15,013 nucleotides of DNA from JBHIFB01 sp046760905 (GCA_046760905.1 JBHIFB010000074.1:1-15013); one strand, 5' to 3'. Shown: positions 1-7,931, counted from the stretch's first letter. Program-made: numbers and translations. Notes: generated by a model from the letters alone, not told the origin.

Positions 1-653
1 TGAGGGAAGCGGGGGAGACGGGTGGCGCAAGGGTGCTCGTGCTAAGTGCTTCCCGAAAGGCTTTCTGTGCAGGAGTGGACATCAGTGATCACATTGGTGA
101 TTCTGCCAGACCCACGCTCGAAGTTTTCCATAGAATTATCAGAGAGCTCTGGAGTTACAGGCTTCCTACGGTCTCGTTGCTCCAGGGACCCGCTCTGGGT
201 GGAGGTTGTGAACTCGCTTTATCATGTGATATCGTGGTTGCTACAGAAAATGCGACCCTTGGCCAGCCGGAGATCACGGTGGGGGTGTTTCCGCCTCCTG
301 CCGCGGTACTGTTTCCTAGGCTCTGTGGCCTGGCCCGGGCGAAAGAGCTGCTTTTGACAGGCAGGGTGATAAGTGCCGAAGAAGCGTACCGGCTCGGGCT
401 CATTAGCAAGGTCGTAAAAGAAGGGGAGCTTGACAATGAGCAGGAAAACACGGTTAAGGCTCTCGCACAGAAGAGCCTTCCGGTTCTCATGCTCACCAGG
501 AAGGCGGTTGTTGGCTCTCTGGGCGTGAGTCTTGATGAGGCCCTATCAAGGACCGAATCGATCTACCTTGAAGAACTCACGAAAGTCGAAGATTCCACAG
601 AAGGGCTGACTGCATTTCTCGAGAAGAGGAAGCCGGTCTGGAAGGACAGATAA
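1..653 (+). CDS. Enoyl-CoA hydratase/isomerase (crotonase family), 5' truncated by the window edge
   Basis: Crotonase-fold enzyme that adds water to, or isomerises, a double bond in a CoA thioester in the cytoplasm. The frame is open to the left edge (first full codon at base 3), and the visible part starts at the strand leading into the first oxyanion-hole segment, so about 40-50 N-terminal residues of a usual 255-265 are missing. The GTG at 33 is internal, not a start. Visible motifs are KAFCAGVDISDH (first oxyanion loop and CoA contact), GPALGGGCELA (second oxyanion Gly and first catalytic Glu) and GQPEITVGVF (second catalytic Glu). Both catalytic glutamates of hydratases are kept. After the second Glu it has FPPPAA instead of the PGAGG of ordinary enoyl-CoA hydratases; with the VD-x-x-DH loop this reminds me of cyclohexa-1,5-diene-1-carbonyl-CoA hydratases (Dch/BamR). 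That substrate is inference; the family is certain. It lies 28 bases upstream of a zinc alcohol dehydrogenase, probably in one operon. Confidence 0.93.
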   Translation, partial: REAGETGGARVLVLSASRKAFCAGVDISDHIGDSARPTLEVFHRIIRELWSYRLPTVSLLQGPALGGGCELALSCDIVVATENATLGQPEITVGVFPPPAAVLFPRLCGLARAKELLLTGRVISAEEAYRLGLISKVVKEGELDNEQENTVKALAQKSLPVLMLTRKAVVGSLGVSLDEALSRTESIYLEELTKVEDSTEGLTAFLEKRKPVWKDR

Positions 654-681
654 CGGAAATACGGAAAACCAGGGGGATCAG

Positions 682-1704
682 ATGAAAGCCGCAGTGTTTT
701 ATGGACCAGGTCAAAAGCTAAGGTTGGAGGATGTACCGATTCCCGAACCCGGAGAGGGGGAAGTGCTGATAAAAATCGCAGCTTGTGGAGTGTGTCATAC
801 AGATCTCCATTACATCGATCACGGGGTTCCAACATTCAAAAAGCCACCATTGATACTGGGGCATGAGGCTTCCGGTACAGTTAGCGATGTCGGCGAAGGG
901 GTCACACAGGTGGAAAAGGGGGACAGGGTACTTGTTCCGGCCGTGCTATCCTGTGGTGCGTGCCCCAACTGTCGCACCGGAAGAGAAAACATTTGCGAAA
1001 ACGGCATTATGTTCGGTAACAATGTCGATGGCGCATACGCCGAATATATGGTAGCTCCGGCGAAGGACTTATTCCGGTTTCCGGAGACATTGCCGCTAGA
1101 GGAGGGAAGCATCATCGCAGATGCGGTAACAACGCCCTTCCATGCCGTTGTGAATCGTGGAGAAGTGAAAGCCGGAGATAAGGTCGCCGTGTTCGGTTGC
1201 GGCGGAGTGGGGCTCAACCTGGTTCAGATAGCAAACGCCGTTGGTGCGACTGTCGTAGCGGTGGACATCCTGGATGAGAAGCTCCGTTGGGCAAAAGAGC
1301 TTGGAGCAGCGGTGACCGTAAACGCCAAAAAAGAGGAGAAGATCGAGAAAACCATCAGGAAGGCCACGGGCGGAGGAGCTGATGTATCCTTCGAGGCCGT
1401 GGGTATCCCCGAAGTGATGAAGAAGGCTTTCGGTTCTCTCAGAAACGGAGGGAGGCTTATCGTTGTAGGATATTCAGATAAAGATATGGAACTCAACGCC
1501 GGCAGGATGATGTACAGGGAAATGGAGGTCAGAGGATCACTAGGTTGCAGGCCTGTAGATTATCCGAGGGCTATAGCGCTTGCCTCCGATGGTAAGATCA
1601 AGATCAAGGAACTGGTTACGAATCGATTTCCTCTGGAGGACATCGAGAAGGCCTTCGAACTTTTAAGGACTGGTGAGGGCATCAGGTCCATTGTAATCCC
1701 CTAA
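682..1704 (+). CDS. Zinc-dependent alcohol dehydrogenase (MDR family), possibly acting on a hydroxyacyl-CoA
   Basis: Medium-chain dehydrogenase/reductase of 340 residues, normal for the family; it oxidises an alcohol to a ketone or aldehyde with NAD(P)+. The GroES-like half has C38 (CGVCHTD) and the GHE motif at 60-62 for the catalytic zinc, and a structural-zinc loop with C91, C94, C97 and C105. The Rossmann half has GCGGVG at 172-177, and D195 at the end of the second strand favours NAD+ over NADP+. The position where many relatives have the third catalytic-zinc Cys reads I-A-D-A-V-T-T, with D148. The A-D-A-V-T-T-P segment and the G-N-N-V-D-G-A loop resemble my recollection of 6-hydroxycyclohex-1-ene-1-carbonyl-CoA dehydrogenase (Had/BamQ), which would suit the adjacent hydratase; this is inference, and a general sugar or alcohol dehydrogenase remains possible. 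ATG at 682 follows a G-rich ribosome site at 671-675. Confidence 0.93.
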   Translation: MKAAVFYGPGQKLRLEDVPIPEPGEGEVLIKIAACGVCHTDLHYIDHGVPTFKKPPLILGHEASGTVSDVGEGVTQVEKGDRVLVPAVLSCGACPNCRTGRENICENGIMFGNNVDGAYAEYMVAPAKDLFRFPETLPLEEGSIIADAVTTPFHAVVNRGEVKAGDKVAVFGCGGVGLNLVQIANAVGATVVAVDILDEKLRWAKELGAAVTVNAKKEEKIEKTIRKATGGGADVSFEAVGIPEVMKKAFGSLRNGGRLIVVGYSDKDMELNAGRMMYREMEVRGSLGCRPVDYPRAIALASDGKIKIKELVTNRFPLEDIEKAFELLRTGEGIRSIVIP

Positions 1705-1705
1705 G

Positions 1706-1723
1706 TGATACGGAATCGTATTA
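1706..1723 (+). other. Small hairpin between the alcohol dehydrogenase and hydroxyacyl-CoA dehydrogenase genes
   Basis: TGATACG (1706-1712) pairs with CGTATTA (1717-1723) around a GAAT loop: seven pairs including one G-T. There is no T-run long enough for a terminator, and the ribosome site of the next gene (AGGAG, about 1733-1737) lies just downstream. It could be an mRNA processing or stabilising element in the operon, or chance. Confidence 0.25.
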
Positions 1724-1745
1724 CGTTTCAGGCAGGAGATAACGC

Positions 1746-2600
1746 ATGGTTATAAGCAAGGTAGGAGTCGTCGGTTGCGGTCTAATGGGAAACGGTATAG
1801 CGCAGGTTTCTGCTCAAGCCGGGTACGATGTTGTAGTCAGGGAAATATCCCGGGAGCTTCTTGATAAGGGGATCAAAAGGATTGAAAGGATGCTGACCGG
1901 TGCCCTCGAGAAGGGTAAGATTACCGAGAAAGACAAAGAAGAGACGCTTTCTAAGATAACACCCACACTCGATATCAATGACCTCACTGACTGCGATCTT
2001 ATCATCGAAGCCGTCACCGAGGATATCGATTTGAAGAAGAGGCTCTTCGAGGAGCTGGATGAGATCTGCCCCGCTGATACAATCTTCACAAGCAACACAT
2101 CCTCCATTAAGATCTCACTCATGGCAGAGAAGCTTAAACGCAGGGATAAGGTCCTGGGCCTTCACTTCTTCAATCCGGTACCCATCATGAAGCTAGTCGA
2201 AATAGTGAAGCCCGATACGGCCGGTGAAGAGGCATACGTAACCTGCAAAGAGTTTGTAGAATCTCTCGGGAAGGTGCCAATCACGTGCAAAGACACGACC
2301 GGATTCGTTGTCAACCGTCTTCTTGTCCCATATCTGCTCGATGCCATCAGAACCCTCGAAGAGGGTATAGCAACGGCAGAGGACATAGACACAGGGATGA
2401 AACTGGGCTGCGGTCATCCGATGGGCCCGCTAACACTTCTCGATTTCGTGGGACTTGATACCACGCTTGCGATTTCCCATATCATGTTCAAGGAGTGGGG
2501 TCTGCCGCAGTACTCACCGCCAAAGCTCCTCGAGGACAAGGTCAGGGCAGGGGAGGTGGGGAGAAAGTCCGGGAAGGGATTCTACGACTACTCGAGGTGA
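1746..2600 (+). CDS. hbd: 3-hydroxyacyl-CoA (3-hydroxybutyryl-CoA) dehydrogenase
   Basis: Cytoplasmic NAD-dependent enzyme converting (S)-3-hydroxyacyl-CoA to 3-oxoacyl-CoA in beta-oxidation, or the reverse in butyrate-type synthesis. At 284 residues it matches the single-function bacterial enzyme. The N-terminal Rossmann domain has G10-C-G12-L-M-G15. The catalytic set is S119 (in NTSS), H140 (LHFFNPVP), E152 and N190 (GFVVNR), with the same spacings as the human mitochondrial enzyme. The C-terminal helical domain contains the G-x-P-M-G-P-L-x-L-x-D segment near 224-235 and ends in the usual G-R-K-S-G-K-G-F-Y-D-Y. ATG at 1746 follows AGGAG with an 8-base spacer. Behind a hydratase and an alcohol dehydrogenase it would do a second NAD-linked oxidation, either ordinary beta-oxidation or oxidation of 3-hydroxypimeloyl-CoA if this is an aromatic pathway. 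Chain-length preference cannot be read from the sequence. Confidence 0.95.
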   Translation: MVISKVGVVGCGLMGNGIAQVSAQAGYDVVVREISRELLDKGIKRIERMLTGALEKGKITEKDKEETLSKITPTLDINDLTDCDLIIEAVTEDIDLKKRLFEELDEICPADTIFTSNTSSIKISLMAEKLKRRDKVLGLHFFNPVPIMKLVEIVKPDTAGEEAYVTCKEFVESLGKVPITCKDTTGFVVNRLLVPYLLDAIRTLEEGIATAEDIDTGMKLGCGHPMGPLTLLDFVGLDTTLAISHIMFKEWGLPQYSPPKLLEDKVRAGEVGRKSGKGFYDYSR

Positions 2601-2691
2601 TGCAGCGGTGAACATGATGGAGGAAGGACAGACCTCACCTGGAATCTGTGATCATAGTGGAGCGAAATAGCCACTTTAGAAAGGGTGGGTG

Positions 2692-4455
2692 ATGACGGTC
2701 GAAATCGAATTGCTTTCGGGGAATGAAGCCATTGCCAGAGGAGCATACGAAGCAGGCATAGGCTTCGCGGTCGGCTACCCGGGCACCCCCAGCACTGAGA
2801 TCCTCGAGAACATCGCCACCTACGATGAGATAAGATCACAGTGGGCGCCGAATGAGAAGGTGGCCCTGGATGTAGCCGCCGGCGCTTCTCTCGGAGGGAT
2901 GAGAGTGCTCGTATCCTCGAAGCATGTTGGTCTGAACGTCGCCTCCGACACACTGATGGTTCTTCCATACAGTGAGTTGAGCGGCGGGCTTGTTATCATT
3001 TCCGCGGATGATCCCGGTATGTATAGCTCCCAGAACGAGCAGGACAACCGCTACCTTGCGAGATTCGCCAAAGTCCCGATGCTTGAACCATCAGATGCCC
3101 AGGAGGCCAAGGATCTGGTCGCCGTGGCGATGGAGATCTCAGAGCGGTTCAGAACGCCGGTTATCCTGAGGACGACAATGAGGATCGCTCACACGAAATG
3201 CAGGGTCAGCCTCGGGGAGAGAAAGGAGGCCCAGCTCAACCCCCTGAGTCTGAACCCGGAGGATCACGTTATTCCCATTTACGCCAAGCGCAGGAGGCCG
3301 GAGCTTGAGAAGAGAATGGCACAGCTCGAGCGTTTCAGCGATGACCTCGAATTGAACAGGATCGAAGAGGGAAACGGCGATGTCGGCGTCATCACCAGCG
3401 GTATATCATATCAGTATGCAAAGGAGGTCTTCCCTGAAGAATCATTCCTCAAGCTTACAATGACGAATCCTCTTCCAAGGACAAGGATAACCGAATTCGC
3501 CCAGAGGTTCGGGAAGGTATACGTCGTCGAAGAGCTCGAACCCTTCATCGAGGAGCAGATGAGATCCTGGGGGATACAGCACATCCAGGGGAAAAGCAGC
3601 GTCCCCAAAATGGGTGAACTCTCACCGGATGCACTCAGGAAAGCCTTCCTCGCCGAAGCTCCATTGGATCGGCCAGCCGTGGATGTCCCCATTCCTCCCA
3701 GGCCACCTGCCCTCTGTCCGGGATGTCCCCACACGGGCGTTTTCTATGCCATCAAGAAACTCAAGCTCAAGGCAACCGGAGACATCGGGTGCTACACTCT
3801 GGGTGCACTGCCACCTCTCGAGTCGCTCGATACCACGTTCTGCATGGGGGCCAGTATCGGAAACGCCTTCGGGCTGGAGATCGCGAGGGGCTACGAACTC
3901 TCGGGAAAACTCGTTGCAGTCATCGGCGATTCGACTTTCATCCACGCTGGCATCCCCGGCTTGATCGACGTGGTATACAACGGCGGGGCTAGCACACTTA
4001 TAATATGTGACAACAGGACAACAGGCATGACGGGGCACCAGGACCACCCTGGAACAGGAAGGAATCTGAAGGGAAAGAAGGCCAAAGAGATTGATCTTGC
4101 CAGGCTTGTGAGAGCACTCGGGATTCGACTCGTCCGCACCGTGGATCCTTATGACCTTTCCGATATTGTTGCGGCGATAAAAGATTTCATATCACAAAAT
4201 GAGCCGTCCGTTATCATATCCAGGCGCCGCTGCGCCCTTCTGCCCGAGGCGAGAGAGGAAGAAGGTCCTCCGTATTTCGTTAAAGACGCACTCTGCGTTG
4301 CCTGTGGACTCTGTCTCAAGCTCGGGTGCCCTGCAATTCTCGATACAGGAGACAACCCTCTTATATTGGAAGATTACTGTGTAGGGTGCAGTCTATGTGC
4401 ACAGGTGTGTCCGAAGGAAGCAATAGATGTTTTGGAAGGCTCGGAGAAAAGGTAA
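2692..4455 (+). CDS. iorA: Indolepyruvate:ferredoxin oxidoreductase, alpha subunit
   Basis: Large subunit of an oxygen-sensitive, thiamine-diphosphate enzyme that oxidatively decarboxylates aryl-pyruvates (from Trp, Phe, Tyr) to aryl-acetyl-CoA while reducing ferredoxin. It has 587 residues, the usual IorA length. The N-terminal domain opens with G-N-E-A-I-A-R-G-A and Y-P-G-T-P-S-T-E typical of IorA. The cofactor-binding domain carries C-P-G-C-P-H-T-G, G-D-I-G-C-Y-T-L-G and the GDS (412-414) to DN (440-441) thiamine-diphosphate motif. The C-terminus is a two-[4Fe-4S] ferredoxin domain: C535, C538, C541, C546 and C563, C566, C569, C573, each last Cys followed by Pro. An in-frame GTG at 2689 is an alternative start, but AAGG at 2681-2684 spaces better to ATG 2692. 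The beta subunit follows after 9 bases. Specificity among aromatic 2-oxoacids is unknown; a branched-chain or phenylpyruvate preference is possible. Confidence 0.95.
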   Translation: MTVEIELLSGNEAIARGAYEAGIGFAVGYPGTPSTEILENIATYDEIRSQWAPNEKVALDVAAGASLGGMRVLVSSKHVGLNVASDTLMVLPYSELSGGLVIISADDPGMYSSQNEQDNRYLARFAKVPMLEPSDAQEAKDLVAVAMEISERFRTPVILRTTMRIAHTKCRVSLGERKEAQLNPLSLNPEDHVIPIYAKRRRPELEKRMAQLERFSDDLELNRIEEGNGDVGVITSGISYQYAKEVFPEESFLKLTMTNPLPRTRITEFAQRFGKVYVVEELEPFIEEQMRSWGIQHIQGKSSVPKMGELSPDALRKAFLAEAPLDRPAVDVPIPPRPPALCPGCPHTGVFYAIKKLKLKATGDIGCYTLGALPPLESLDTTFCMGASIGNAFGLEIARGYELSGKLVAVIGDSTFIHAGIPGLIDVVYNGGASTLIICDNRTTGMTGHQDHPGTGRNLKGKKAKEIDLARLVRALGIRLVRTVDPYDLSDIVAAIKDFISQNEPSVIISRRRCALLPEAREEEGPPYFVKDALCVACGLCLKLGCPAILDTGDNPLILEDYCVGCSLCAQVCPKEAIDVLEGSEKR

Positions 4456-4464
4456 GTCGAACAC

Positions 4465-5058
4465 GTGAGCAGCAATGTGACTTCCATACTTGTCGCTGGA
4501 GTCGGGGGGCAGGGCGTCGTACTGTCATCGGAGATAATCGCAAGGGCGGCGATGCTGTCGGGATTCGATGTAAAGAAGACGGAAGTTCATGGCGTCGCCC
4601 AGAGGGGGGGTACTGTTATAAGCCATGTACGATTCGGCGACATGGTCTTCTCACCGCTGGCCCCGGTGGGAAGCGTGGATATTCTGATGGCTTACGAGAA
4701 GCTGGAAGGACTGCGGTTCTCCCACTATCTTAAAGCTGGTGGAGATGTTATATTCAATGAGGAACAGATAGTGCCTACCAGATACATAGGGGAGAAGATC
4801 CCGTACCCGTCTGGCATTGAAGAGATGATGCGTAATATGGGATACGAATTGCACACAATAGATAGCAGGAATATTGCACAGGCGGCCGGCTCACGAAGAG
4901 CCTTCAACGTAGTCATGCTAGGTGCATTGTCCCGGCTGCTCGATCTGGAAAAATCTTATTGGAAGCGGGCGGTGAGGGATTCGCTTCCTGAAAGGCTACA
5001 CGATTTAAATCTTAAGGCCTTTGAGATGGGCAGGACTGCTCTGGTCCGATCGAGATGA
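4465..5058 (+). CDS. iorB: Indolepyruvate:ferredoxin oxidoreductase, beta subunit
   Basis: Small (gamma-domain type) subunit of the 2-oxoacid:ferredoxin oxidoreductase; it joins IorA to form the active enzyme and carries the conserved G-V-G-G-Q-G loop near residues 12-17. Other family marks are E-V-H-G-V-A-Q-R-G-G-T-V near 41-52, the V-D-I-L-M-A-Y-E-K segment and a C-terminal R-R-A-F-N-V-V-M-L-G-A stretch. The length of 197 residues is normal. It begins with GTG at 4465, 9 bases after iorA, preceded by AAAAGG that overlaps the end of iorA (4447-4452); a second in-frame GTG at 4477 would also leave the family N-terminus intact. Its stop codon overlaps the start of nadE (ATGA), so translation of the two is probably coupled. 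Confidence 0.94.
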   Translation: MSSNVTSILVAGVGGQGVVLSSEIIARAAMLSGFDVKKTEVHGVAQRGGTVISHVRFGDMVFSPLAPVGSVDILMAYEKLEGLRFSHYLKAGGDVIFNEEQIVPTRYIGEKIPYPSGIEEMMRNMGYELHTIDSRNIAQAAGSRRAFNVVMLGALSRLLDLEKSYWKRAVRDSLPERLHDLNLKAFEMGRTALVRSR

Positions 5059-6698
5059 AAATTGCCCTCTGTCAAATCAATCCCACAATAGGTGATTTCG
5101 AGGGGAACATACGGAGTATCCTCGGAAACGCCGAAAAGGCTCGCAGAAACGGTGCTCGCCTTGCCATATTCCCCGAGCTAGCCATCACAGGATACCCGCC
5201 CCGGGACCTCCTTTTGAGGTCAGATTTCATAGAGGAGGCGGTGAGATCCCTCGAGGATCTGGCCAGTCGGATCAGGGGTGTAGAAGTTGTAGTGGGCTGC
5301 ATAGAGCCGAACAAGACTGGTGTTGGAAAGCTTCTTTTCAATGTAGCGGCTTTCATATCCGGTTCCAAGGTCGCGGCCATCTACAGGAAATGCCTGCTTC
5401 CGACCTATGACGTGTTCGATGAGAACAGGTACTTCGAGCCTTCCAGCCGGGGGCTTGTCATCGAGGTGAAGCGAAAGAGATTCGGATTATCGATATGTGA
5501 GGATGCCTGGAATGATGTGGACTTCTGGCCGAGGCCGCTATATCACACGAACCCCATCGAAAACCTAATAGAAGACAATGCGGATATCATCGTGAACATA
5601 TCGGCTTCGCCTTACTCGAGAGGCAAGGAGCAGCTCAGGTTCAGGATGATGGCACATCAGGCGAAGAAATATTCCACACCGATACTTCACGTGAATCAGG
5701 TAGGGGGCAATGACGAGCTCATATTCGGTGGGAACAGCCTCGTAATCGGCCGCGATGGCACTCTCATCGAGCGTGGGAAAGCATTCGAAGAGGATTTCCT
5801 TATCGTGGACGATGAAAAGTTGGAGAATGGCAGTCCGGAAATGGATGAGGATGGCATTGTTTCGGTATACCGGGCTCTCAATCTTGGATTGAAGGATTAC
5901 CTCACCAAGTGCGGATTCACCCAGGTTGTCATCGGTCTCTCAGGAGGTATCGATTCCGCAGTGACTGCTGCGATAGCGCGTTTCGCCGTCGGATCCGGAA
6001 ACGTACTTGCAGTGACCATGCCCTCGCGTTACTCCTCTGTTGGAAGTCTCAGGGATTCGCGGGAACTCTCGAGGAATCTCGGTATCCGCCTTCTCGAAAT
6101 ACCGATTGACAGAATCTTCCAGGGATACCTCGACGAACTCTCCGACGTATTCAAGGAAATCCCCGAAGATGTCACCGAGGAGAACATACAGGCCCGTATC
6201 AGAGGAAACATCCTCATGGCTCTCTCAAACAAATTCGGATACCTGGTGCTCTCAACGGGGAACAAATCGGAACTCGCAACAGGTTACTGCACGCTCTACG
6301 GAGACATGTCGGGAGGACTGGCCGTTCTTTCAGATGTGCCGAAGACGGTGGTTTATGATATAGCTAAGCACATCAATTCAGAATACGGTGCGATCATTCC
6401 TGATTCGATCATGCAAAAGGTTCCGAGTGCCGAACTCAAGCCGGATCAGACGGATCTGGACATGCTTCCTTCATATGAAATCCTCGATGCAATTCTTGCG
6501 GCTTACATCGAAGGAAACAAGACTGCCAGTGAGATTGCCAAGATGGGTTACGATGCTGAACTCGTTGGCGAGATCCTTCACATGGTGAACAGAAATGAAT
6601 ACAAGAGAAGACAGGCTCCCCCCGGCCTGAAGCTTTCTCCTCAAGCCTTCGGAACCGGCTGGAGGATGCCAATCGCCCAGCGTTTCAATCCGCAGTAG
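5055..6698 (+). CDS. nadE: Glutamine-dependent NAD+ synthase
   Basis: Cytoplasmic enzyme for the last step of NAD+ synthesis: deamido-NAD+ + ATP + glutamine (ammonia donor) to NAD+. It has two domains in 547 residues. The N-terminal nitrilase-type glutaminase has the catalytic triad E41 (FPELAITGYPPRD), K112 (YRKCLLPTYDVFDE) and C148 (LSICEDAW). The C-terminal synthetase has the ATP pyrophosphatase P-loop SGGIDS at 296-301, and further down the S-T-G-N-K-S-E and Y-G-D-M-S-G-G segments and the P-S-A-E-L-(K)-P-x-Q-x-D motif. This is the shorter bacterial glutamine-dependent type, unlike the roughly 270-residue ammonia-only form. ATG at 5055 overlaps the iorB stop by four bases (ATGA) with no strong ribosome site of its own, implying coupling to iorB. 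It ends 13 bases from the stop of the converging peptidase gene. The link with the ferredoxin oxidoreductase is uncommon to my knowledge and may be incidental. Confidence 0.96.
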   Translation: MKIALCQINPTIGDFEGNIRSILGNAEKARRNGARLAIFPELAITGYPPRDLLLRSDFIEEAVRSLEDLASRIRGVEVVVGCIEPNKTGVGKLLFNVAAFISGSKVAAIYRKCLLPTYDVFDENRYFEPSSRGLVIEVKRKRFGLSICEDAWNDVDFWPRPLYHTNPIENLIEDNADIIVNISASPYSRGKEQLRFRMMAHQAKKYSTPILHVNQVGGNDELIFGGNSLVIGRDGTLIERGKAFEEDFLIVDDEKLENGSPEMDEDGIVSVYRALNLGLKDYLTKCGFTQVVIGLSGGIDSAVTAAIARFAVGSGNVLAVTMPSRYSSVGSLRDSRELSRNLGIRLLEIPIDRIFQGYLDELSDVFKEIPEDVTEENIQARIRGNILMALSNKFGYLVLSTGNKSELATGYCTLYGDMSGGLAVLSDVPKTVVYDIAKHINSEYGAIIPDSIMQKVPSAELKPDQTDLDMLPSYEILDAILAAYIEGNKTASEIAKMGYDAELVGEILHMVNRNEYKRRQAPPGLKLSPQAFGTGWRMPIAQRFNPQ

Positions 6699-6711
6699 AA
6701 AGGCAGCGCTT

Positions 6712-7641
6712 TTATAGCTTGTTTCCTGCTTTCACGGCTCGTATCACCGCCTCCGCCACAACGTCCGCAGCAGCCGCACCTACGGCAGAGACATCCGCTT
6801 TTTTCCTCCCCGTGGAGAGCGAGAAGATGACATCCCCATCGACCATGGTGTGAACCGGTCTTATGGTCCTCGCCAGACCGTCATGCGCCATCTGTGCCAC
6901 CTTTATCGCACCCTCTTTGTCCAGCCTGGCGTCCGTCGCCACAACGGCCAGGGTCGTGTTGAAGAATCCTGAGAGGGTGGGCCCGGGACCTTTCTCTTTG
7001 AGGAGCCTCAGTGTATCTTCGAAGCGTTTGCCATCCTCGGACAAGGTTCCGGCGATGATGTGGCCACAGGAGGGGTCGATCACATCTCCGAAAGAGTTCA
7101 CTACGGCGAGGGCTCCAATCGAAGCATTTCCAAAAATCCTCTCCGACCATGTTCCCACGCCGCCTCTCATGCACCTCGAATGTCCAAAGTACTTTCCCAC
7201 CGTGGCTCCCGTGCCGGCGCCGACAAGCCCCTCCGCCACCGGCCCACTCGTCGCGGCGGCGCAGGCCTTTTTCGCCATTGCCTTTCCGGGTCTCACACGG
7301 GGGTCCCCCTCGGCGAGATCGAAGATAACCGCCTGCGGCACTATTGGGATTCTCGCCACCTTAACATCCAGGCCCGATCCCATCTCTTCGAGGTATTCCT
7401 GAACGCCACTGGATGCTTCAAGGCCCATAGAGCTCCCCCCGGAGAGGACCACTCCGTGAACTATGTTCACGAGACGTACTGGGCTCAGCAGATCTGTCTC
7501 ACGCGTTCCTGGTGCGGACCCTCTCACATCAACACCGCCCACGGCGCCATCGGGGCAAAGGATGACCGTCACACCGGTCTTCGCTCGCCTATGCTGGGCA
7601 TGGCCCACCGTTATTCCTGGCACATCCGTGATGCTTCCCAT
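6712..7641 (-). CDS. P1-family peptidase (S58/DmpA-like, self-processing aminopeptidase)
   Basis: Member of the DmpA/S58 family of N-terminal-nucleophile-like hydrolases, made as a precursor that cuts itself into two chains; known members release N-terminal amino acids or act on beta-peptides. The start chosen is ATG 7641, giving 309 residues that begin M-G-S-I-T-D-V-P-G-I-T-V-G-H, a classic family N-terminus, with GAGGGA 6 bases upstream; an ATG at 7698 would add 19 residues with no homology I recognise. Other marks are S-G-G-S-S-M-G-L-E near 67-75, V-G-A-G-T-G-A-T-V-G near 140-149, and the presumed autocleavage site F-F-N-T-T-L-A-V-V-A-T-D, with N228 before the candidate nucleophile T229. 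No signal peptide or membrane segment is seen, so it is probably cytoplasmic. The natural substrate is unknown. It is transcribed alone, convergent with nadE and divergent from the phosphatase gene. Confidence 0.92.
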   Translation of the reverse strand: MGSITDVPGITVGHAQHRRAKTGVTVILCPDGAVGGVDVRGSAPGTRETDLLSPVRLVNIVHGVVLSGGSSMGLEASSGVQEYLEEMGSGLDVKVARIPIVPQAVIFDLAEGDPRVRPGKAMAKKACAAATSGPVAEGLVGAGTGATVGKYFGHSRCMRGGVGTWSERIFGNASIGALAVVNSFGDVIDPSCGHIIAGTLSEDGKRFEDTLRLLKEKGPGPTLSGFFNTTLAVVATDARLDKEGAIKVAQMAHDGLARTIRPVHTMVDGDVIFSLSTGRKKADVSAVGAAAADVVAEAVIRAVKAGNKL

Positions 7642-7931
7642 AAGAAATCCCTCGCGTATTCGTTTCACCCTTTCAAAAGCCGAGCTCTTGTCTCTCAAAG
7701 GAGTGACGATTCCTGGCCGACCTTATCTTTTCCATAAAACTTACTGCTTACTGCATGGTATCATGCTGTGTGTTCTTCTATAGGGCAATATCCCCAAATC
7801 ATATCAGGAGCTCTCTTTTTCACTCTTCGACACGTATTAATAATACAGTATGGCAGGGGTGTTTTTCAATCCCGCTTCGAATCCACTACATTAAGAGGAA
7901 GCTCCTCTCAGTGACACATGCCACAGCACCT
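7642..7931. promoter_or_regulatory. Divergent intergenic region between the peptidase and phosphatase genes
   Basis: This 290-base spacer must hold the start signals of both flanking genes if neither frame is extended upstream. It includes the peptidase ribosome site (minus strand, 7648-7653) and an AT-rich block at about 7835-7845 (TATTAATAATA) that could be a -10 region for the phosphatase gene, with TTCGAC at 7826-7831 as a poor -35 match. A small inverted repeat lies at 7894-7908. The open frame of the phosphatase runs back to 7755, but that stretch encodes no recognisable protein. The promoter assignment is by eye only. Confidence 0.3.
7894..7908. repeat. Perfect 6-bp inverted repeat upstream of the phosphatase gene
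   Basis: AGAGGA (7894-7899) and TCCTCT (7903-7908) are separated by AGC. In RNA this would be a tight hairpin about 24 bases before the chosen ATG at 7932. It could be a 5' leader hairpin or a protein-binding site; it is short enough to be chance. Confidence 0.25.

Noticed and set aside
33..653. Reading the first gene as complete from GTG 33
   Set aside because: In-frame codons continue to the window edge without a stop, and the crotonase N-terminal strands are missing, so the gene is cut by the window.
2613..2670. A possible tiny peptide gene (about 19 codons, GTG start) between the hydroxyacyl-CoA dehydrogenase and iorA genes
   Set aside because: No recognisable sequence, only a modest ribosome site, and the space more simply holds the iorA leader with a 5-bp hairpin (AGTGG 2656-2660, CCACT 2671-2675).
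6863..7402. Open frame of 179 codons on the plus strand opposite the peptidase
   Set aside because: The minus strand carries an intact P1 peptidase with all its motifs; the plus-strand translation is Ala/Pro/Ser-rich and unlike any family.
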